DNA of 58,728 nucleotides from Bacillus sp. 123MFChir2 (GCF_000383235.1 NZ_KB910948.1:1-58728); one strand, 5' to 3'; positions 41,804 through 52,227 are shown, counted from the stretch's first letter. Program-made: numbers and translations. The notes: generated from the sequence alone by a model not told the origin.

Positions 41804-44674
41804 TTACTGTGTTAATTCTACTTCCTTCACTTTTTCTTTCATACGTGCTGTATCACGTTCTAAAACACCTTTTAAATACTTGCCTGTGTAAGAATGCTCT
41901 TCTTTCACAACTTGCTCCGGCGTACCTGTTGCAACAATTTGCCCACCTTTATCGCCGCCTTCAGGACCGAGGTCAATCAAATAATCTGCCGTTTTAATAA
42001 CATCTAAGTTATGTTCAATAACAAGTACCGTTTCACCATTTTCAACAAGGCGCTCAAGCACCTTTAATAGACGAGCAATATCATGTGCATGAAGCCCTGT
42101 TGTCGGTTCATCTAAAATGTACAACGTGCGGCCTGTTGAACGACGGTGCAGCTCAGATGCTAACTTCACGCGCTGCGCTTCTCCGCCTGATAGCGTCGTT
42201 GCCGGTTGACCGAGCTTCATATAACCAAGCCCTACATCCACAAGCGTTTGGAGCTTACGCTTAATTTTTGGGATATTCACAAAGAACTCTACCCCATCTT
42301 CAATTGTCATCTCTAACACGTCAGAAATGTTTTTATCTTTATATTTTACTTCCAATGTTTCACGATTATAACGTTTTCCATGACAAACTTCACACGGAAC
42401 GTACACATCTGGTAAGAAGTGCATTTCAATTTTAATAATCCCATCACCGCGGCACGCTTCACAGCGGCCACCTTTCACGTTAAAACTAAAACGTCCTTTT
42501 TGATAACCGCGGACCTTCGCTTCATTCGTCTGTGCAAACACATCACGAATATCATCAAACACACCTGTATATGTTGCTGGATTAGAACGCGGTGTACGCC
42601 CAATTGGTGATTGATCAATATCAATTACCTTGTCTAAATGCTCAAGGCCTTTAATTTCCTTATGCATACCAGGCTTACTCTTCGATTTATATAGTTTTTG
42701 AGCCACTGCTTTATATAGCACTTCATTAATTAATGTACTTTTCCCCGAACCAGATACACCCGTCACAGCAACAAAAGTGCCTAGCGGGAATGACATCTTC
42801 GCATTTTTTAAGTTATTTTCCTTCGCTCCAATAACCTCAATCTTACGTCCATCACCTTTGCGGCGCTCCAGCGGAACTGGAATAAACTTTTTACCTGATA
42901 AGTATTGTCCTGTTAACGAATTGTCATCATCCATTACTTCTTGCGGCGTCCCAGCTGAAACGACTTGCCCGCCGTGAATCCCTGCACCAGGACCAATGTC
43001 TAATAAATAATCCGCCGCCATCATTGTATCTTCATCATGCTCAACTACAATAAGCGTGTTTCCTAAATCACGCATATTTTTCAGTGTTTGAATTAAGCGA
43101 TCGTTATCACGCTGATGTAAACCAATGGAAGGTTCATCAAGAATATATAATACGCCCGTTAAGCTCGAACCGATTTGCGTCGCTAAGCGAATACGCTGCG
43201 CCTCTCCGCCCGATAATGTTCCAGCTGCACGGCTAAGCGTTAAATAATCAAGTCCCACGTTAATTAAGAAGCTAAGACGCTCTTTAATTTCACGCAAAAT
43301 AAGTTTCGCAATACTTTGTTGCTTTTCCGTTAATTCAATATTTGTAAAGAACTCGTGCGCATCTTGCACAGAAAACTGCGAGACTTCAGCAATCGTTTTT
43401 CCACCTACAAAAACAGCTAAGGTTTCTGGCTTCAAACGAGCGCCTTTACATTTCGGACAAGCTTGCTCCGCCATATATTTTTCCATTTGCTCACGAATAT
43501 AATCAGAGCTCGTTTCTCGGTAACGGCGCTCAATGTTTGGAATGACACCTTCGAAAACAATGTCGCCTTCCTTCACTTGACCAAAGTCATTCACATAACG
43601 GAAATACACTTTTTCATCTCCGCTTCCGTATAACACCTTTTCAAACAAATACTTCGGAATATCTTTTACCGGCGCATCCATATCAATGCCATAATGGTTA
43701 CAAACAGACTTTAACAACTGCGGATAATATTGCGAACTTGACGGTTCCCAAGGTGCAATTGCATGATCGTTTAATGATAAATCCCAGTTTGGAATGACTA
43801 ACTCAAGATCTACTTCTAACTTTGAACCAAGACCATCACAAGACGGACACGCACCGAACGGACTATTGAAAGAAAACATGCGCGGCTCAAGTTCGCCAAT
43901 AGAAAATCCACAATACGGACAAGCGTGATGCTCACTAAACAGCAACTCTTCTTCTCCAATCACATCAATTAAAACGCGGCCTTCACCAAGTTTCAAAGCC
44001 GTTTCTAATGAATCGGCAAGGCGACCGGCAACTTCTTCTTTCACTACAATCCGGTCAATGACAACTTCAATGGAGTGTTTTTTATTTTTATCTAGCGTAA
44101 TTTCTTCTGATATATCAAGCATTTCTCCATCAACACGAACGCGGACATACCCTTGCTTTTTAATATCTTCTAATAGCTTCACATGCGCACCTTTACGACC
44201 TGATACAATCGGTGCGAGCACTTGCAACTTCGTGCGTTCTGGATATTCTAAAATACGATCTACCATTTGTTCAATTGTTTGCGATGTAATTTCAATGCCA
44301 TGATTTGGACAAATCGGAGTCCCCACACGCGCAAATAATAAGCGTAAGTAATCGGAAATCTCCGTCACTGTTCCAACTGTTGAGCGCGGGTTACGGCTCG
44401 TCGTTTTTTGGTCAATTGAAATGGCCGGCGATAACCCTTCAATTGCATCAATATCTGGTTTATCCATTTGCCCTAAAAATTGCCGCGCATACGCCGATAG
44501 CGATTCTACGTACCGGCGCTGTCCTTCTGCATAAATCGTATCAAACGCTAACGACGATTTCCCTGAACCAGATAGCCCTGTTACAACAACAAGCTGATTT
44601 CTTGGAATGGTGACATCTATATTTTTTAAGTTGTGGGCTCTCGCACCTTTTACAACGATAAAATCTTTACCCAT
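41804..44674 (-). CDS. uvrA: Excinuclease ABC subunit A
   Basis: 956 aa from the ATG at 44674; three more in-frame codons begin with GTG. Two ABC modules: Walker [10 protein letters not shown] (about 35) and GVSGSGKST (about 640), signatures [12 protein letters not shown] and [12 protein letters not shown]. Zinc-binding pairs are in CPYCGFSIG and in CEACRGDG...CEVCHGK. UvrA finds bulky lesions and loads UvrB. It starts 5 nt after uvrB. Confidence 0.98.
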   Translation of the reverse strand: MGKDFIVVKGARAHNLKNIDVTIPRNQLVVVTGLSGSGKSSLAFDTIYAEGQRRYVESLSAYARQFLGQMDKPDIDAIEGLSPAISIDQKTTSRNPRSTVGTVTEISDYLRLLFARVGTPICPNHGIEITSQTIEQMVDRILEYPERTKLQVLAPIVSGRKGAHVKLLEDIKKQGYVRVRVDGEMLDISEEITLDKNKKHSIEVVIDRIVVKEEVAGRLADSLETALKLGEGRVLIDVIGEEELLFSEHHACPYCGFSIGELEPRMFSFNSPFGACPSCDGLGSKLEVDLELVIPNWDLSLNDHAIAPWEPSSSQYYPQLLKSVCNHYGIDMDAPVKDIPKYLFEKVLYGSGDEKVYFRYVNDFGQVKEGDIVFEGVIPNIERRYRETSSDYIREQMEKYMAEQACPKCKGARLKPETLAVFVGGKTIAEVSQFSVQDAHEFFTNIELTEKQQSIAKLILREIKERLSFLINVGLDYLTLSRAAGTLSGGEAQRIRLATQIGSSLTGVLYILDEPSIGLHQRDNDRLIQTLKNMRDLGNTLIVVEHDEDTMMAADYLLDIGPGAGIHGGQVVSAGTPQEVMDDDNSLTGQYLSGKKFIPVPLERRKGDGRKIEVIGAKENNLKNAKMSFPLGTFVAVTGVSGSGKSTLINEVLYKAVAQKLYKSKSKPGMHKEIKGLEHLDKVIDIDQSPIGRTPRSNPATYTGVFDDIRDVFAQTNEAKVRGYQKGRFSFNVKGGRCEACRGDGIIKIEMHFLPDVYVPCEVCHGKRYNRETLEVKYKDKNISDVLEMTIEDGVEFFVNIPKIKRKLQTLVDVGLGYMKLGQPATTLSGGEAQRVKLASELHRRSTGRTLYILDEPTTGLHAHDIARLLKVLERLVENGETVLVIEHNLDVIKTADYLIDLGPEGGDKGGQIVATGTPEQVVKEEHSYTGKYLKGVLERDTARMKEKVKEVELTQ

Positions 44675-44679
44675 TGTCT

Positions 44680-46662
44680 TCACCCTTCTGCTTTTAATTC
44701 TAATAATAGATCCCGAAGCTCAGCTGCCCGCTCAAAATCAAGCGCTTTTGCAGCTTCCTTCATTTCCGCTTCCATTTTTGCAATTACATTTTCTCGTTCT
44801 TTTTTCGTCATTTTCTTAGACGATAGCGGCGCTGCTTCATACGTTTCCGTATCTTCCGCTGTCATCGTTGCACGGATAACATCACGCACCTCTTTTTGAA
44901 TTGTTTTCGGTACAATTCCGTGCTTTTCATTATATGCTTCTTGAATTTGACGACGACGCTTCGTTTCTTCAATTGCGATTCCCATCGATTTTGTAATTCG
45001 GTCAGCATACATTACAACATGACCGTTTGCATTACGAGCTGCACGGCCGATCGTCTGAATAAGCGAGCGCTCCGAACGAAGAAATCCTTCTTTATCCGCA
45101 TCTAAAATAGCTACGAGCGACACTTCTGGAATATCGAGTCCTTCTCGAAGCAAGTTAATACCGACAAGCACATCGAACTTGCCAAGACGCAGATCGCGAA
45201 TAATTTCAATCCGCTCTAACGTTTTAATTTCAGAATGAAGATAGTTTACTTTAATCCCAACATCTTTTAAATAATCTGTTAAATCCTCTGACATTTTCTT
45301 TGTTAATGTCGTAATTAATACACGCTCATTTTTCGCGATTCGCTCTTGGATCTCTCCTAGTAAATCATCAATTTGCCCTTCAATTGGCCTTACATCAATT
45401 TCTGGATCTAATAGCCCTGTTGGACGAATAATTTGTTCCGCGACTTCCGGGGAATGTTCTAGTTCATATGGACCCGGTGTTGCTGATACATACACAACTT
45501 GATTGGTTTTCTCTTCAAACTCTTCAAACATAAGCGGTCTGTTATCAAGTGCTGATGGCAGACGGAATCCATGATCAACAAGCACTTGCTTACGTGCCTG
45601 ATCTCCGTTATACATCGCTCTTACTTGCGGCACTGATACATGCGACTCATCCATTACGATGAGAAAATCTTTCGGAAAATAATCTAATAATGTATATGGT
45701 GTTGAACCAGCAGGGCGGAGCGTCAAATGACGGGAGTAGTTCTCAATTCCAGAACAAAAGCCCATCTCACGCATCATTTCTAAATCGTAACGTGTCCGCT
45801 GCTCAATCCGCTGCGCTTCTAACAATTTACCGTTATCATTTAATTCTTTTAGACGTTCTTCTAATTCTTTTTCAATATTTTCAATGGCAACTTTCATTTT
45901 TTCTTCGCGTGTAACGAAGTGAGATGCCGGAAAGATTGCCACATGTTCACGTTCCGCTAATACTTCACCTGTTAATGCATTTACTTCCCTGATGCGATCA
46001 ATTTCATCCCCGAAAAATTCAATTCGGATACAGTGCTCATCAAGAGATGCTGGGAAGATTTCAACTACATCACCGCGCACGCGAAACGTCCCGCGCTGGA
46101 AGTCAATATCATTACGGCCATACTGCACATCAACAAGTTCACGAAGCAATTGATTGCGATCTTTCTCCATACCAACGCGTAAAGAGACAACAAGCTCACT
46201 ATACTCTTCTGGAGAACCTAAACCGTAAATACAAGACACACTGGCTACAATAATGACATCATCTCTTTCAAATAAAGACGACGTCGCTGAGTGACGCAAT
46301 TTATCAATCTCATCATTAATTTTTGCGTCTTTTTCAATAAATGTATCGGTTTGCGGTACATATGCTTCCGGTTGATAATAATCGTAGTAACTAACAAAAT
46401 ATTCCACCGCATTGTTCGGAAAGAAATCTTTGAGCTCACTGTATAGCTGTCCTGCTAACGTTTTATTATGAGCCATTACAAGTGTTGGCTTTTTCACCTC
46501 TTTAATAACATTTGAAATTGTAAATGTCTTACCCGTCCCTGTCGCTCCAAGCAACACTTGATGTTTCTTACCGTTTTTAATCCCAGCTACAAGCTTCTCT
46601 ATCGCTTTTGGCTGATCACCTTGCGGGGAATATTCTGAGACAATCTCAAATTGATGCTCCAA
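44680..46662 (-). CDS. uvrB: Excinuclease ABC subunit B
   Basis: 660 aa. Helicase motif [11 protein letters not shown] (about 39), the beta-hairpin region [16 protein letters not shown] box, QTIGRAARN motif VI, and a C-terminal UVR domain ([22 protein letters not shown]). The start appears to be a TTG preceded by GGAGGGCGG. UvrB verifies damage and recruits UvrC. A LexA-like box lies upstream. Confidence 0.98.
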   Translation of the reverse strand: MEHQFEIVSEYSPQGDQPKAIEKLVAGIKNGKKHQVLLGATGTGKTFTISNVIKEVKKPTLVMAHNKTLAGQLYSELKDFFPNNAVEYFVSYYDYYQPEAYVPQTDTFIEKDAKINDEIDKLRHSATSSLFERDDVIIVASVSCIYGLGSPEEYSELVVSLRVGMEKDRNQLLRELVDVQYGRNDIDFQRGTFRVRGDVVEIFPASLDEHCIRIEFFGDEIDRIREVNALTGEVLAEREHVAIFPASHFVTREEKMKVAIENIEKELEERLKELNDNGKLLEAQRIEQRTRYDLEMMREMGFCSGIENYSRHLTLRPAGSTPYTLLDYFPKDFLIVMDESHVSVPQVRAMYNGDQARKQVLVDHGFRLPSALDNRPLMFEEFEEKTNQVVYVSATPGPYELEHSPEVAEQIIRPTGLLDPEIDVRPIEGQIDDLLGEIQERIAKNERVLITTLTKKMSEDLTDYLKDVGIKVNYLHSEIKTLERIEIIRDLRLGKFDVLVGINLLREGLDIPEVSLVAILDADKEGFLRSERSLIQTIGRAARNANGHVVMYADRITKSMGIAIEETKRRRQIQEAYNEKHGIVPKTIQKEVRDVIRATMTAEDTETYEAAPLSSKKMTKKERENVIAKMEAEMKEAAKALDFERAAELRDLLLELKAEG

Positions 46663-46734
46663 ATAAATCCGCCCTCCTCGTAAAAAATCTGTATTTTCAT
46701 TTTAACACGAACGCTCATAAAAAAACCAAAAAAA

Positions 46735-46748
46735 CGAACAGATATTCG
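46735..46748 (-). promoter_or_regulatory. LexA (DinR) box upstream of uvrB
   Basis: CGAACAGATATTCG differs at one position from the CGAAC-N4-GTTCG consensus of the Bacillus SOS box. It lies about 75 nt upstream of uvrB, as expected for an SOS-induced uvrBA operon. Confidence 0.75.
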
Positions 46749-46796
46749 ATAAACAATTCGACACCATTTCTACAAATTCAAAATATAACAACAAAA

Positions 46797-46822
46797 AAGA
46801 TGCTTATTTACTCAGCATCTTC
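46797..46822 (-). terminator. Terminator after the DUF4362-type gene
   Basis: AAGATGCT and AGCATCTT arms and a T-run on the minus strand. It lies just after the stop codon of the shifted frame at 46829, not near the in-frame stop at 46927, which supports the longer original gene. Confidence 0.65.
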
Positions 46823-46828
46823 CCATAG

Positions 46829-47286
46829 TTATTCATGAGGTACCTCCAGCAAAAAATAGCTCATATTCTTATGATTTTCTTTACATTCACTTAATTTATA
46901 ACTTACAGATTCATCGCTTTTTTCTTTCATAATCCCTTTACACACATCACTTTTTTCCCTTTTTTACTTCCTCCAAATTTGTCGTTGGAATCATCAAAAA
47001 GATAGTTTATATTGATTCCATCATAATCTAATGTTTGAAAAATCGGATCCCCTTCATCTGTATAATTTACAATACGCACTTTATCAGCTTTACCATTTTT
47101 CACATGAGTTAAAAACCGCTGAAACTTATCTAAATTAGAAGCTCCACCTATTTTTACGATGATATCACTCTTTTTATCGACTTTTGTTTCATCATTTTTC
47201 TGATTTCCCGTTTTTACAGAGGATAAACACCCCGTCAAACCGCCTATGTAGAATAGCAAACACAATAAGACAATTCCTTTTCTCAT
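46829..47286 (-). pseudogene. DUF4362-like lipoprotein gene with a frameshift
   Basis: The first frame runs from the ATG at 47286 (GGAGAGGATTAAG upstream) with a lipoprotein signal ending GGLTGC and the DUF4362-type core FQRFLTHVKNGKADKVRIVN...DGDPIF-like segment, and stops at 46927. Beyond a GTGTGT run near 46943 another frame continues CKGIMKEKSDESVSYKLSEC and ends LLEVPHE at 46829, the usual C-terminal pattern of this family. Removing one GT unit joins both parts. Either a 2-nt expansion has broken the gene or the count of GT units varies among cells. Function of the family is unknown. Confidence 0.75.
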
Positions 47287-47313
47287 CTTAATCCTCTCCA
47301 ACCCATTTTGACT

Positions 47314-47356
47314 TCATCCCACTATTCGCGGGCAGGAAGAAGTTTCGCTTTATACT
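47314..47356. repeat. R2 fragment
   Basis: CCCACTATTCGCGGGCAGGA followed by AAGTTTCGCTTTATA: the two end modules of family R2 joined without the middle, in inverted orientation, between the lipoprotein gene and the permease gene. Confidence 0.55.
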
Positions 47357-47463
47357 ACCATTCAAAATGAAATAACTTAGTGTAGCAACAAAAATACTTA
47401 TACAAATATCGACAAGAAATTTATTATTTTTTTGCATAGGTTAAATTTTCTAAAAATTTTGTA

Positions 47464-47492
47464 TTTACAACACCCTCTTTTCATATTACAAT
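47464..47492 (+). promoter_or_regulatory. Candidate promoter of the amino-acid permease gene
   Basis: TTTACA (47464-47469), 17-bp spacer, TACAAT (47487-47492), about 80 nt before the start codon. Confidence 0.55.
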
Positions 47493-47573
47493 ACGTTTAA
47501 AGATTCGACATTATACGACAAATCGAACTTAAAGTTCAGAATATTTTAACAACAAGAGAGTGAGGGAGCTTAT

Positions 47574-48983
47574 ATGAATCTATTCCGAAAAAAATCGATT
47601 TCGGCACTGCTAGCGCAATCGCAGCAGAAAGGCACTTCTTTAAAAAAGGAGCTAGGTGCATTTGATTTAACAATGTTAGGAGTCGGCGCTATTATTGGAA
47701 CAGGTATTTTCGTTCTTACCGGCGTTGCAGCAGCAAAACATGCAGGACCAGCACTTATTTTATCGTTTATTTTATCCGGTTTAGCCTGCGTGTTTGCGGC
47801 ATTATGTTATTCCGAGTTCGCTTCAACTGTACCAGTATCAGGTAGCGCGTACACTTACAGCTATGCAACATTTGGAGAAATCATTGCTTGGATTTTAGGT
47901 TGGGACTTGATTCTAGAATACGGCCTAGCATCCTCAGCCGTTGCATCTGGTTGGTCAGGATATTTCCAAGGATTATTATCTGGATTTGGCATTCAACTGC
48001 CGCACGCTTTAACAAGCGCTTATAATCCTGCAGCTGGCACATACGTAGATATACCCGCAATTTGTATTATTTTCATCATGACATTTTTATTAACAAGAGG
48101 CGCAAAAAAATCAGCGCGTTTTAATGCGGTTATGGTAGCTATCAAAGTATTTGTTGTTCTTCTATTCATCGGCGTTGGTGCGTTCTATGTAAAACCTGAG
48201 AACTGGACACCATTCATGCCATTTGGTTTCTCTGGCGTAACTACTGGAGCGGCAACTGTATTCTTTGCTTATATCGGATTTGACGCTGTATCAACAGCTG
48301 CTGAAGAAGTAAAAAATCCACAGCGTAACATGCCAATTGGTATTATCGCTTCCTTAGCAATCTGTACAATCTTATATATCGTTGTTTCATTAGTATTGAC
48401 AGGAATCGTTCCCTACAATCAATTAGACGTAAAGAACCCTGTTGCATTTGCACTGCAATATATTCATCAAGATTGGGTTGCTGGACTTATCTCTTTAGGA
48501 GCAATTGCTGGGATTACAACAGTATTACTCGTTATGCTATATGGACAAACTCGTTTATTTTATGCAATGAGCCGTGATGGCTTACTACCAAAAGCATTTT
48601 CTCGCGTAAACAAAAAAACGCAAACACCTGTTATGAACAGCTGGATTACAGCAGCTATGGTTGCTTTCTTTTCTGGATTCGTTCCATTAGACAAGCTAGC
48701 AGAGTTAACAAACATCGGTACATTATTCGCATTCATCGTTGTATCAATCGGCGTTATCATCTTACGCAAAAAACAGCCTGACCTGCCCCGTGCCTTTAAA
48801 GTCCCATTCGTACCATTGCTTCCGATATTAGCGGTTCTATTCTGCGGATACTTAACATTGCAACTTCCAGCAACAACATGGATTGGCTTTGTCGTTTGGT
48901 TAATTATCGGATTAGTTGTATATTTCAGCTACGGTTACAAAAATAGTACGTTGAAAAATGAACAAAAAGAAGACGTTGCATAA
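47574..48983 (+). CDS. APC-family cationic amino-acid permease (YfnA type)
   Basis: 469 aa, 12 membrane spans. Substrate-site loop GVGAIIGTGIFVLTG in span 1 and VFFAYIGFDAVSTAAEEVKNPQRNMP in span 6 match the CAT group (YfnA and GkApcT relatives). It imports amino acids by proton symport; the exact substrate cannot be read from sequence. Own promoter and a shared terminator. Confidence 0.92.
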   Translation: MNLFRKKSISALLAQSQQKGTSLKKELGAFDLTMLGVGAIIGTGIFVLTGVAAAKHAGPALILSFILSGLACVFAALCYSEFASTVPVSGSAYTYSYATFGEIIAWILGWDLILEYGLASSAVASGWSGYFQGLLSGFGIQLPHALTSAYNPAAGTYVDIPAICIIFIMTFLLTRGAKKSARFNAVMVAIKVFVVLLFIGVGAFYVKPENWTPFMPFGFSGVTTGAATVFFAYIGFDAVSTAAEEVKNPQRNMPIGIIASLAICTILYIVVSLVLTGIVPYNQLDVKNPVAFALQYIHQDWVAGLISLGAIAGITTVLLVMLYGQTRLFYAMSRDGLLPKAFSRVNKKTQTPVMNSWITAAMVAFFSGFVPLDKLAELTNIGTLFAFIVVSIGVIILRKKQPDLPRAFKVPFVPLLPILAVLFCGYLTLQLPATTWIGFVVWLIIGLVVYFSYGYKNSTLKNEQKEDVA

Positions 48984-48987
48984 TAAA

Positions 48988-49032
48988 CAAAAAGAGGTGT
49001 TGTCCTTAACGAGACAGCACCTCTTTTTTCTT
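48988..49032. terminator. Bidirectional terminator
   Basis: AAAGAGGTGTTGTC and GACAGCACCTCTTT arms with an 8-nt loop, then T-run. It overlaps the last codons of the convergent membrane protein gene, whose C-terminal Lys-rich codons supply one arm. Confidence 0.85.
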
Positions 49033-49617
49033 TTTCGGAAAAACTACGTAAGAAAACGTAATAAGCGTATCTACACCGAAAACGATTCTCCACACTTTAC
49101 TCACACGATTCGCAGTTTCATTTGAAAACACATCAGCTTCCCAGCTTGATATGTTTTCAAGTGGTACTAGTCCATACAGAAAGAAAAATACAATGTGTAC
49201 ACCCACAAATATAATAAAGTGAGGCACCCAATGGAGCAACTCTTGCTTCGTATGTGCCCAGCCCGTTAATTCTACTGGTTCCTCTATCATTGGCAATACT
49301 TCTCCCCGCCACTTTGCAATTACTCGTTGGATACGTAAATCTAGCTTCCTTAAATCTTTCTTTCCGTAAAAAACAGCATACAATAAGATGATGACGATAA
49401 TAATTTGAAATTGAGAAATCTCCCCTGTTTCATAATAATCAACGACACCTAACGCTAAAATAAATAATTCATTCAGCAATAATACAATCCCTGCTATGAA
49501 ACTTGCTTTACGCAATCGAAAAGCATACCGCAGTAAAAAGAAACTAATTGCGGCACTCCAAAATACAATTTCAGCGCCAATTAAAAATGCCCAGCGATAC
49601 TCGGTTAATATATTCAT
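49006..49617 (-). CDS. Integral membrane protein co-transcribed with a MerR regulator
   Basis: 203 aa with about five membrane spans and a basic C-terminal end (FPKKKKEVLSR). I do not recognise a family with confidence. The start overlaps the MerR gene stop by 4 nt, so it is probably made together with the regulator and may act as its transport or sensing partner. Confidence 0.75.
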   Translation of the reverse strand: MNILTEYRWAFLIGAEIVFWSAAISFFLLRYAFRLRKASFIAGIVLLLNELFILALGVVDYYETGEISQFQIIIVIILLYAVFYGKKDLRKLDLRIQRVIAKWRGEVLPMIEEPVELTGWAHTKQELLHWVPHFIIFVGVHIVFFFLYGLVPLENISSWEADVFSNETANRVSKVWRIVFGVDTLITFSYVVFPKKKKEVLSR

Positions 49618-50369
49618 ACTTTCCCCACTCCCTCTATATACAATTCAAAAGCCTCATCCATATACTGCAAAAGCTCTTCTTCAATTGGATACATATTCAT
49701 CCTTTTCGAATCTTCTTTTGACTTACGCACTTCCCACAATTTATCTAAAAACGATTCATCACCGTTTGCCATCTCCCTGCATTTCTCTGAGATGATTCCA
49801 GTAATTCCTTGCACTTCAGCATCACTTGGCGCTCTCTTCTTTTGCATAAACTGACGCATTCGTTTTAGTAAAAGAATCCACTCTTGTACTTCTTCATTTC
49901 GCTCACTCATGTTTGGCAAATTTTTAAGTAAGTGTTCTTCTTCCTGTGAAAATACTTGTTGCTGAAATTGCTGACGCATTCGCGGGGACTGTTGTGAAAG
50001 CTGCATAAGCTCAAACATAATATCCCAATTCAAGTCCCCTTCCAGCTCAGTAGAATGTAAAACAGCTTGCATCATTTTCTCTATACTCGAAAGCTTCTGC
50101 TGCTCTTCTCGTACGAACAACAATTGCTTTTGCAAAACCTCTTTGAAATTTACACGCTCTGTTTCCAACATATTCGTGATTTCTTTTAATGCGAATCCCA
50201 TTTCTTTAAAAAACAAAATCTGCTGCAATTTCAATACATCAGGCTCACTATATAACCGATGACCACCTTCCGTTTTTCCACTCGGCTCTAACAAACCAAT
50301 TTGATCATAATACCGAAGTGTTCTTACCGTAACGCCCGTTTCCTTCGTTAGTTGCTGTATAGAAATCAT
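49614..50369 (-). CDS. MerR-family transcriptional regulator
   Basis: About 251 aa from the ATG at 50369; an ATG two codons earlier is possible. The N-terminal HTH (SIQQLTKETGVTVRTLRYYDQIGLLEPSG) and wing, then a dimer helix, and a C-terminal helical domain of about 150 residues of the TipAS or antibiotic-sensing type without metal-binding Cys. A typical long-spacer MerR promoter lies upstream, so it is likely an autoregulated activator. Ligand unknown. Confidence 0.9.
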   Translation of the reverse strand: MISIQQLTKETGVTVRTLRYYDQIGLLEPSGKTEGGHRLYSEPDVLKLQQILFFKEMGFALKEITNMLETERVNFKEVLQKQLLFVREEQQKLSSIEKMMQAVLHSTELEGDLNWDIMFELMQLSQQSPRMRQQFQQQVFSQEEEHLLKNLPNMSERNEEVQEWILLLKRMRQFMQKKRAPSDAEVQGITGIISEKCREMANGDESFLDKLWEVRKSKEDSKRMNMYPIEEELLQYMDEAFELYIEGVGKV

Positions 50370-50390
50370 TTCCATCACCCTCTCATTTTC

Positions 50391-50421
50391 ATTATATAAG
50401 GTGACGTAACGTCAGTTTCAA
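50391..50421 (-). promoter_or_regulatory. MerR-type promoter with 19-bp spacer and palindrome
   Basis: Minus strand TTGAAA (50421-50416), 19-bp spacer, TATAAT (50396-50391). The spacer holds the palindrome TGACGTTACGTCA (50402-50414). A 19-bp spacer with a central inverted repeat is the hallmark of MerR-activated promoters. Confidence 0.88.
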
Positions 50422-50434
50422 GAGGATTTATCAA

Positions 50435-50478
50435 AATAAAAAGCTGTTTACATCAAATTTGTTGTAAACAGCTCTTAT
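50435..50478. terminator. Hairpin of unclear owner
   Basis: AGCTGTTTACA and TGTAAACAGCT arms; T-rich on the minus strand side. It would end a minus-strand transcript from the gene remnant at 50492-50572. Confidence 0.6.
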
Positions 50479-50491
50479 CGCAATCATTCTT

Positions 50492-50572
50492 ATTCATCAT
50501 CTTCAAGATTTTTCAGCTTTCGTTTCTCCCAGGCACAAATTGCGAAAAAGATCGCACTGCCAGTCGCTCTCA
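50492..50572 (-). pseudogene. 3' remnant of a small membrane protein gene fused to a repeat
   Basis: A minus-strand frame gives GSAIFFAICAWEKRKLKNLE followed by DDE and TAA, a plausible end of a one-span membrane protein with a charged tail. Upstream the frame enters an R1-type repeat fragment (50548-50632) and has no ATG. A terminator-like hairpin follows. The gene has probably lost its 5' part to the repeat. Confidence 0.4.
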
Positions 50573-50632
50573 CCAACCTAAAAAGAAAGTAGTTTTCTGC
50601 CTTTTTTCATAAAGGGACTGAGTAGCTACGAT
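50548..50632. repeat. Truncated MITE-like repeat, inverted orientation
   Basis: Its right end GGGACTGAGTAGCTAC and the neighbouring TTTCTGCCTTTTTTCATA match the left end of the full copy at 53523-53799 in reverse complement. The other end is missing. Confidence 0.65.
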
Positions 50633-50723
50633 ATAATAATTAATGTTTGAATATGAACTTCTCTCTGCTTAGGCATTACAGTATAATGTAGTTAGTAACT
50701 GAGGACGCGCGGTGGGAGGTTGT

Positions 50724-50758
50724 ACCTTTCTTTCTCTACTTTTAGAGGGAAAGGAGGT
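50724..50758 (+). promoter_or_regulatory. Hairpin covering the ribosome-binding site of the 56-aa peptide gene
   Basis: ACCTTTCTTTCTCT (50724-50737) can pair with AGAGGGAAAGGAGGT (50744-50758), placing the AAAGGAGG site in a stem with a 6-nt loop. This would restrain translation unless the RNA is processed or refolded. Confidence 0.5.
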
Positions 50759-50765
50759 GAACCGA

Positions 50766-50936
50766 ATGGAGTTTTTACAACAATTATTGCAGGATGCTAC
50801 GAAACTATTCGTAGCGGTGTTCGTCACAACTTTTGCGACAGCTTATGCAAATAAGCTAGTAAAAGGCAATAATAAACGTAAAAGAACCACCTCAACGTCA
50901 GCCAAACGTAGAAAAGGTGGTTCAAAGAACAAGTAA
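50766..50936 (+). CDS. 56-aa cationic one-span membrane peptide
   Basis: From the ATG at 50766, 6 nt after AAAGGAGGTGA; the longer frame from 50712 starts inside the leader. A hydrophobic segment (TKLFVAVFVTTFATAYA, about 12-28) is followed by a tail of nearly all Lys, Arg, Ser and Thr. No family recognised. The small size, single span, basic tail and hidden ribosome-binding site resemble type I toxins, but phage or conserved small membrane proteins can look the same. Confidence 0.65.
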   Translation: MEFLQQLLQDATKLFVAVFVTTFATAYANKLVKGNNKRKRTTSTSAKRRKGGSKNK

Positions 50937-50981
50937 TATATGATTTTGCAACCAACCACCTAACAGCGGTAGTTACAAATC

Positions 50982-51013
50982 GGGCAGAATGTTCGCAGCA
51001 TTCTGTCCTTTAT
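50982..51013 (+). terminator. Terminator of the 56-aa peptide gene
   Basis: GGGCAGAATG and CATTCTGTCC arms with a 7-nt loop, then TTTATTATT. Confidence 0.65.
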
Positions 51014-51142
51014 TATTATGCACTGAATTAATCAGTTAAAACCATTAAATAAAGGTATTGCCTTACAGCTACATTATACATCTCATATTATCAGAAAACA
51101 ATATTGTCCCTTTCTTATTTTACGAACTAAACAATCGATCCT

Positions 51143-52165
51143 CTACACAAAATGCAACACATACACAAGCGTATACCCAAGAACAGAAAGTAATACCGAT
51201 CCAATTAGTCCGGCAACAAATGCTTTCGTTCCGAGCTTACGAAATGTCTTAAATTCAACATTTAAACCAAGCCCCGCCATTGCCATCGCCATAAGCATAT
51301 AAGAAATAACAACAATATCACTTGCGATTTTTTCAGGTATAATTCCTAGTGAATGAAACGCACTCACTGCTAGGAAACCAAAAATAAACCACGGAATTGG
51401 AATATCGCGCCAAGATTTTTTCTCTCCCGTTTCTTCTCCGCGCTGAAACCATATGCCAATTAAAATTGCTACAGGTACCAAAAAGGCAACGCGCGTTAAT
51501 TTCATAATGACTGCAATATCAACCGATTGACTGCCGCCAGGTGCTGCCGCTGCAATAACATGCGCAATTTCATGCAATGTTGCCCCGGAAAAAACACCAT
51601 ATCCATACGGAGACAAGTTAAGCACAGGATATAGTAGTGTATATGCTAATGTGAAAATTGTCCCTAAAATCGCAACGATTGCTGCGCTCACCGCAACCTC
51701 TTCATCCTTTGCTTTGACTTGTGGTCCAATTGCCACAACAGCCGCTGCCCCGCAAATCGCTGTTCCGCATGCTGTTAAAATGCCAAGCTTCTTCTCTACT
51801 TTACAAAAACGGGTTAACGCATATACAACAGTAAGCGTAAATGTAATAACAATTGCAGCCATGACCAATACCTTTGGACCCGCCTTTGCAATATCAACTA
51901 AATTTAATCGCATACCGAGTAATATAATTCCGAGACGCAGTAATTTTTTACTCGCAAAATTCGTTCCCGCAATCGCTTGATGCGGCACACCAATTGCCGC
52001 TCTCCATATCATTCCGATTAGAATAGCAATGACCAATTGGCCCATAATACTTAAAAACGGGAGCTGCGCCAAATATTTTGCAGCAATCGCAATGAGTAAC
52101 GTAATCCCAATGCCCTGTGCAAATCCGAAACGCTTCTCCTTTTCTAACGCTATCATTTGATTCAC
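51143..52165 (-). CDS. YeiH-family putative sulfate exporter
   Basis: 340 aa with about ten membrane spans; MRLNLVDIAKAGPK, GTAICGAAAVVAIGP and GATLHEIAHVIAAA are signatures of the YeiH (Cons_hypoth698) family. Starts at a GTG after GGAGTGG. In relatives a LysR regulator is divergently encoded, as here. Substrate uncertain; sulfate or sulfite export was proposed for the family. Confidence 0.9.
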   Translation of the reverse strand: MNQMIALEKEKRFGFAQGIGITLLIAIAAKYLAQLPFLSIMGQLVIAILIGMIWRAAIGVPHQAIAGTNFASKKLLRLGIILLGMRLNLVDIAKAGPKVLVMAAIVITFTLTVVYALTRFCKVEKKLGILTACGTAICGAAAVVAIGPQVKAKDEEVAVSAAIVAILGTIFTLAYTLLYPVLNLSPYGYGVFSGATLHEIAHVIAAAAPGGSQSVDIAVIMKLTRVAFLVPVAILIGIWFQRGEETGEKKSWRDIPIPWFIFGFLAVSAFHSLGIIPEKIASDIVVISYMLMAMAMAGLGLNVEFKTFRKLGTKAFVAGLIGSVLLSVLGYTLVYVLHFV

Positions 52166-52227
52166 TTTTTACCACTCCAATACCTATCTTGTAACATACA
52201 TGTTCGTTCTACTTTCATTATAAAAGC

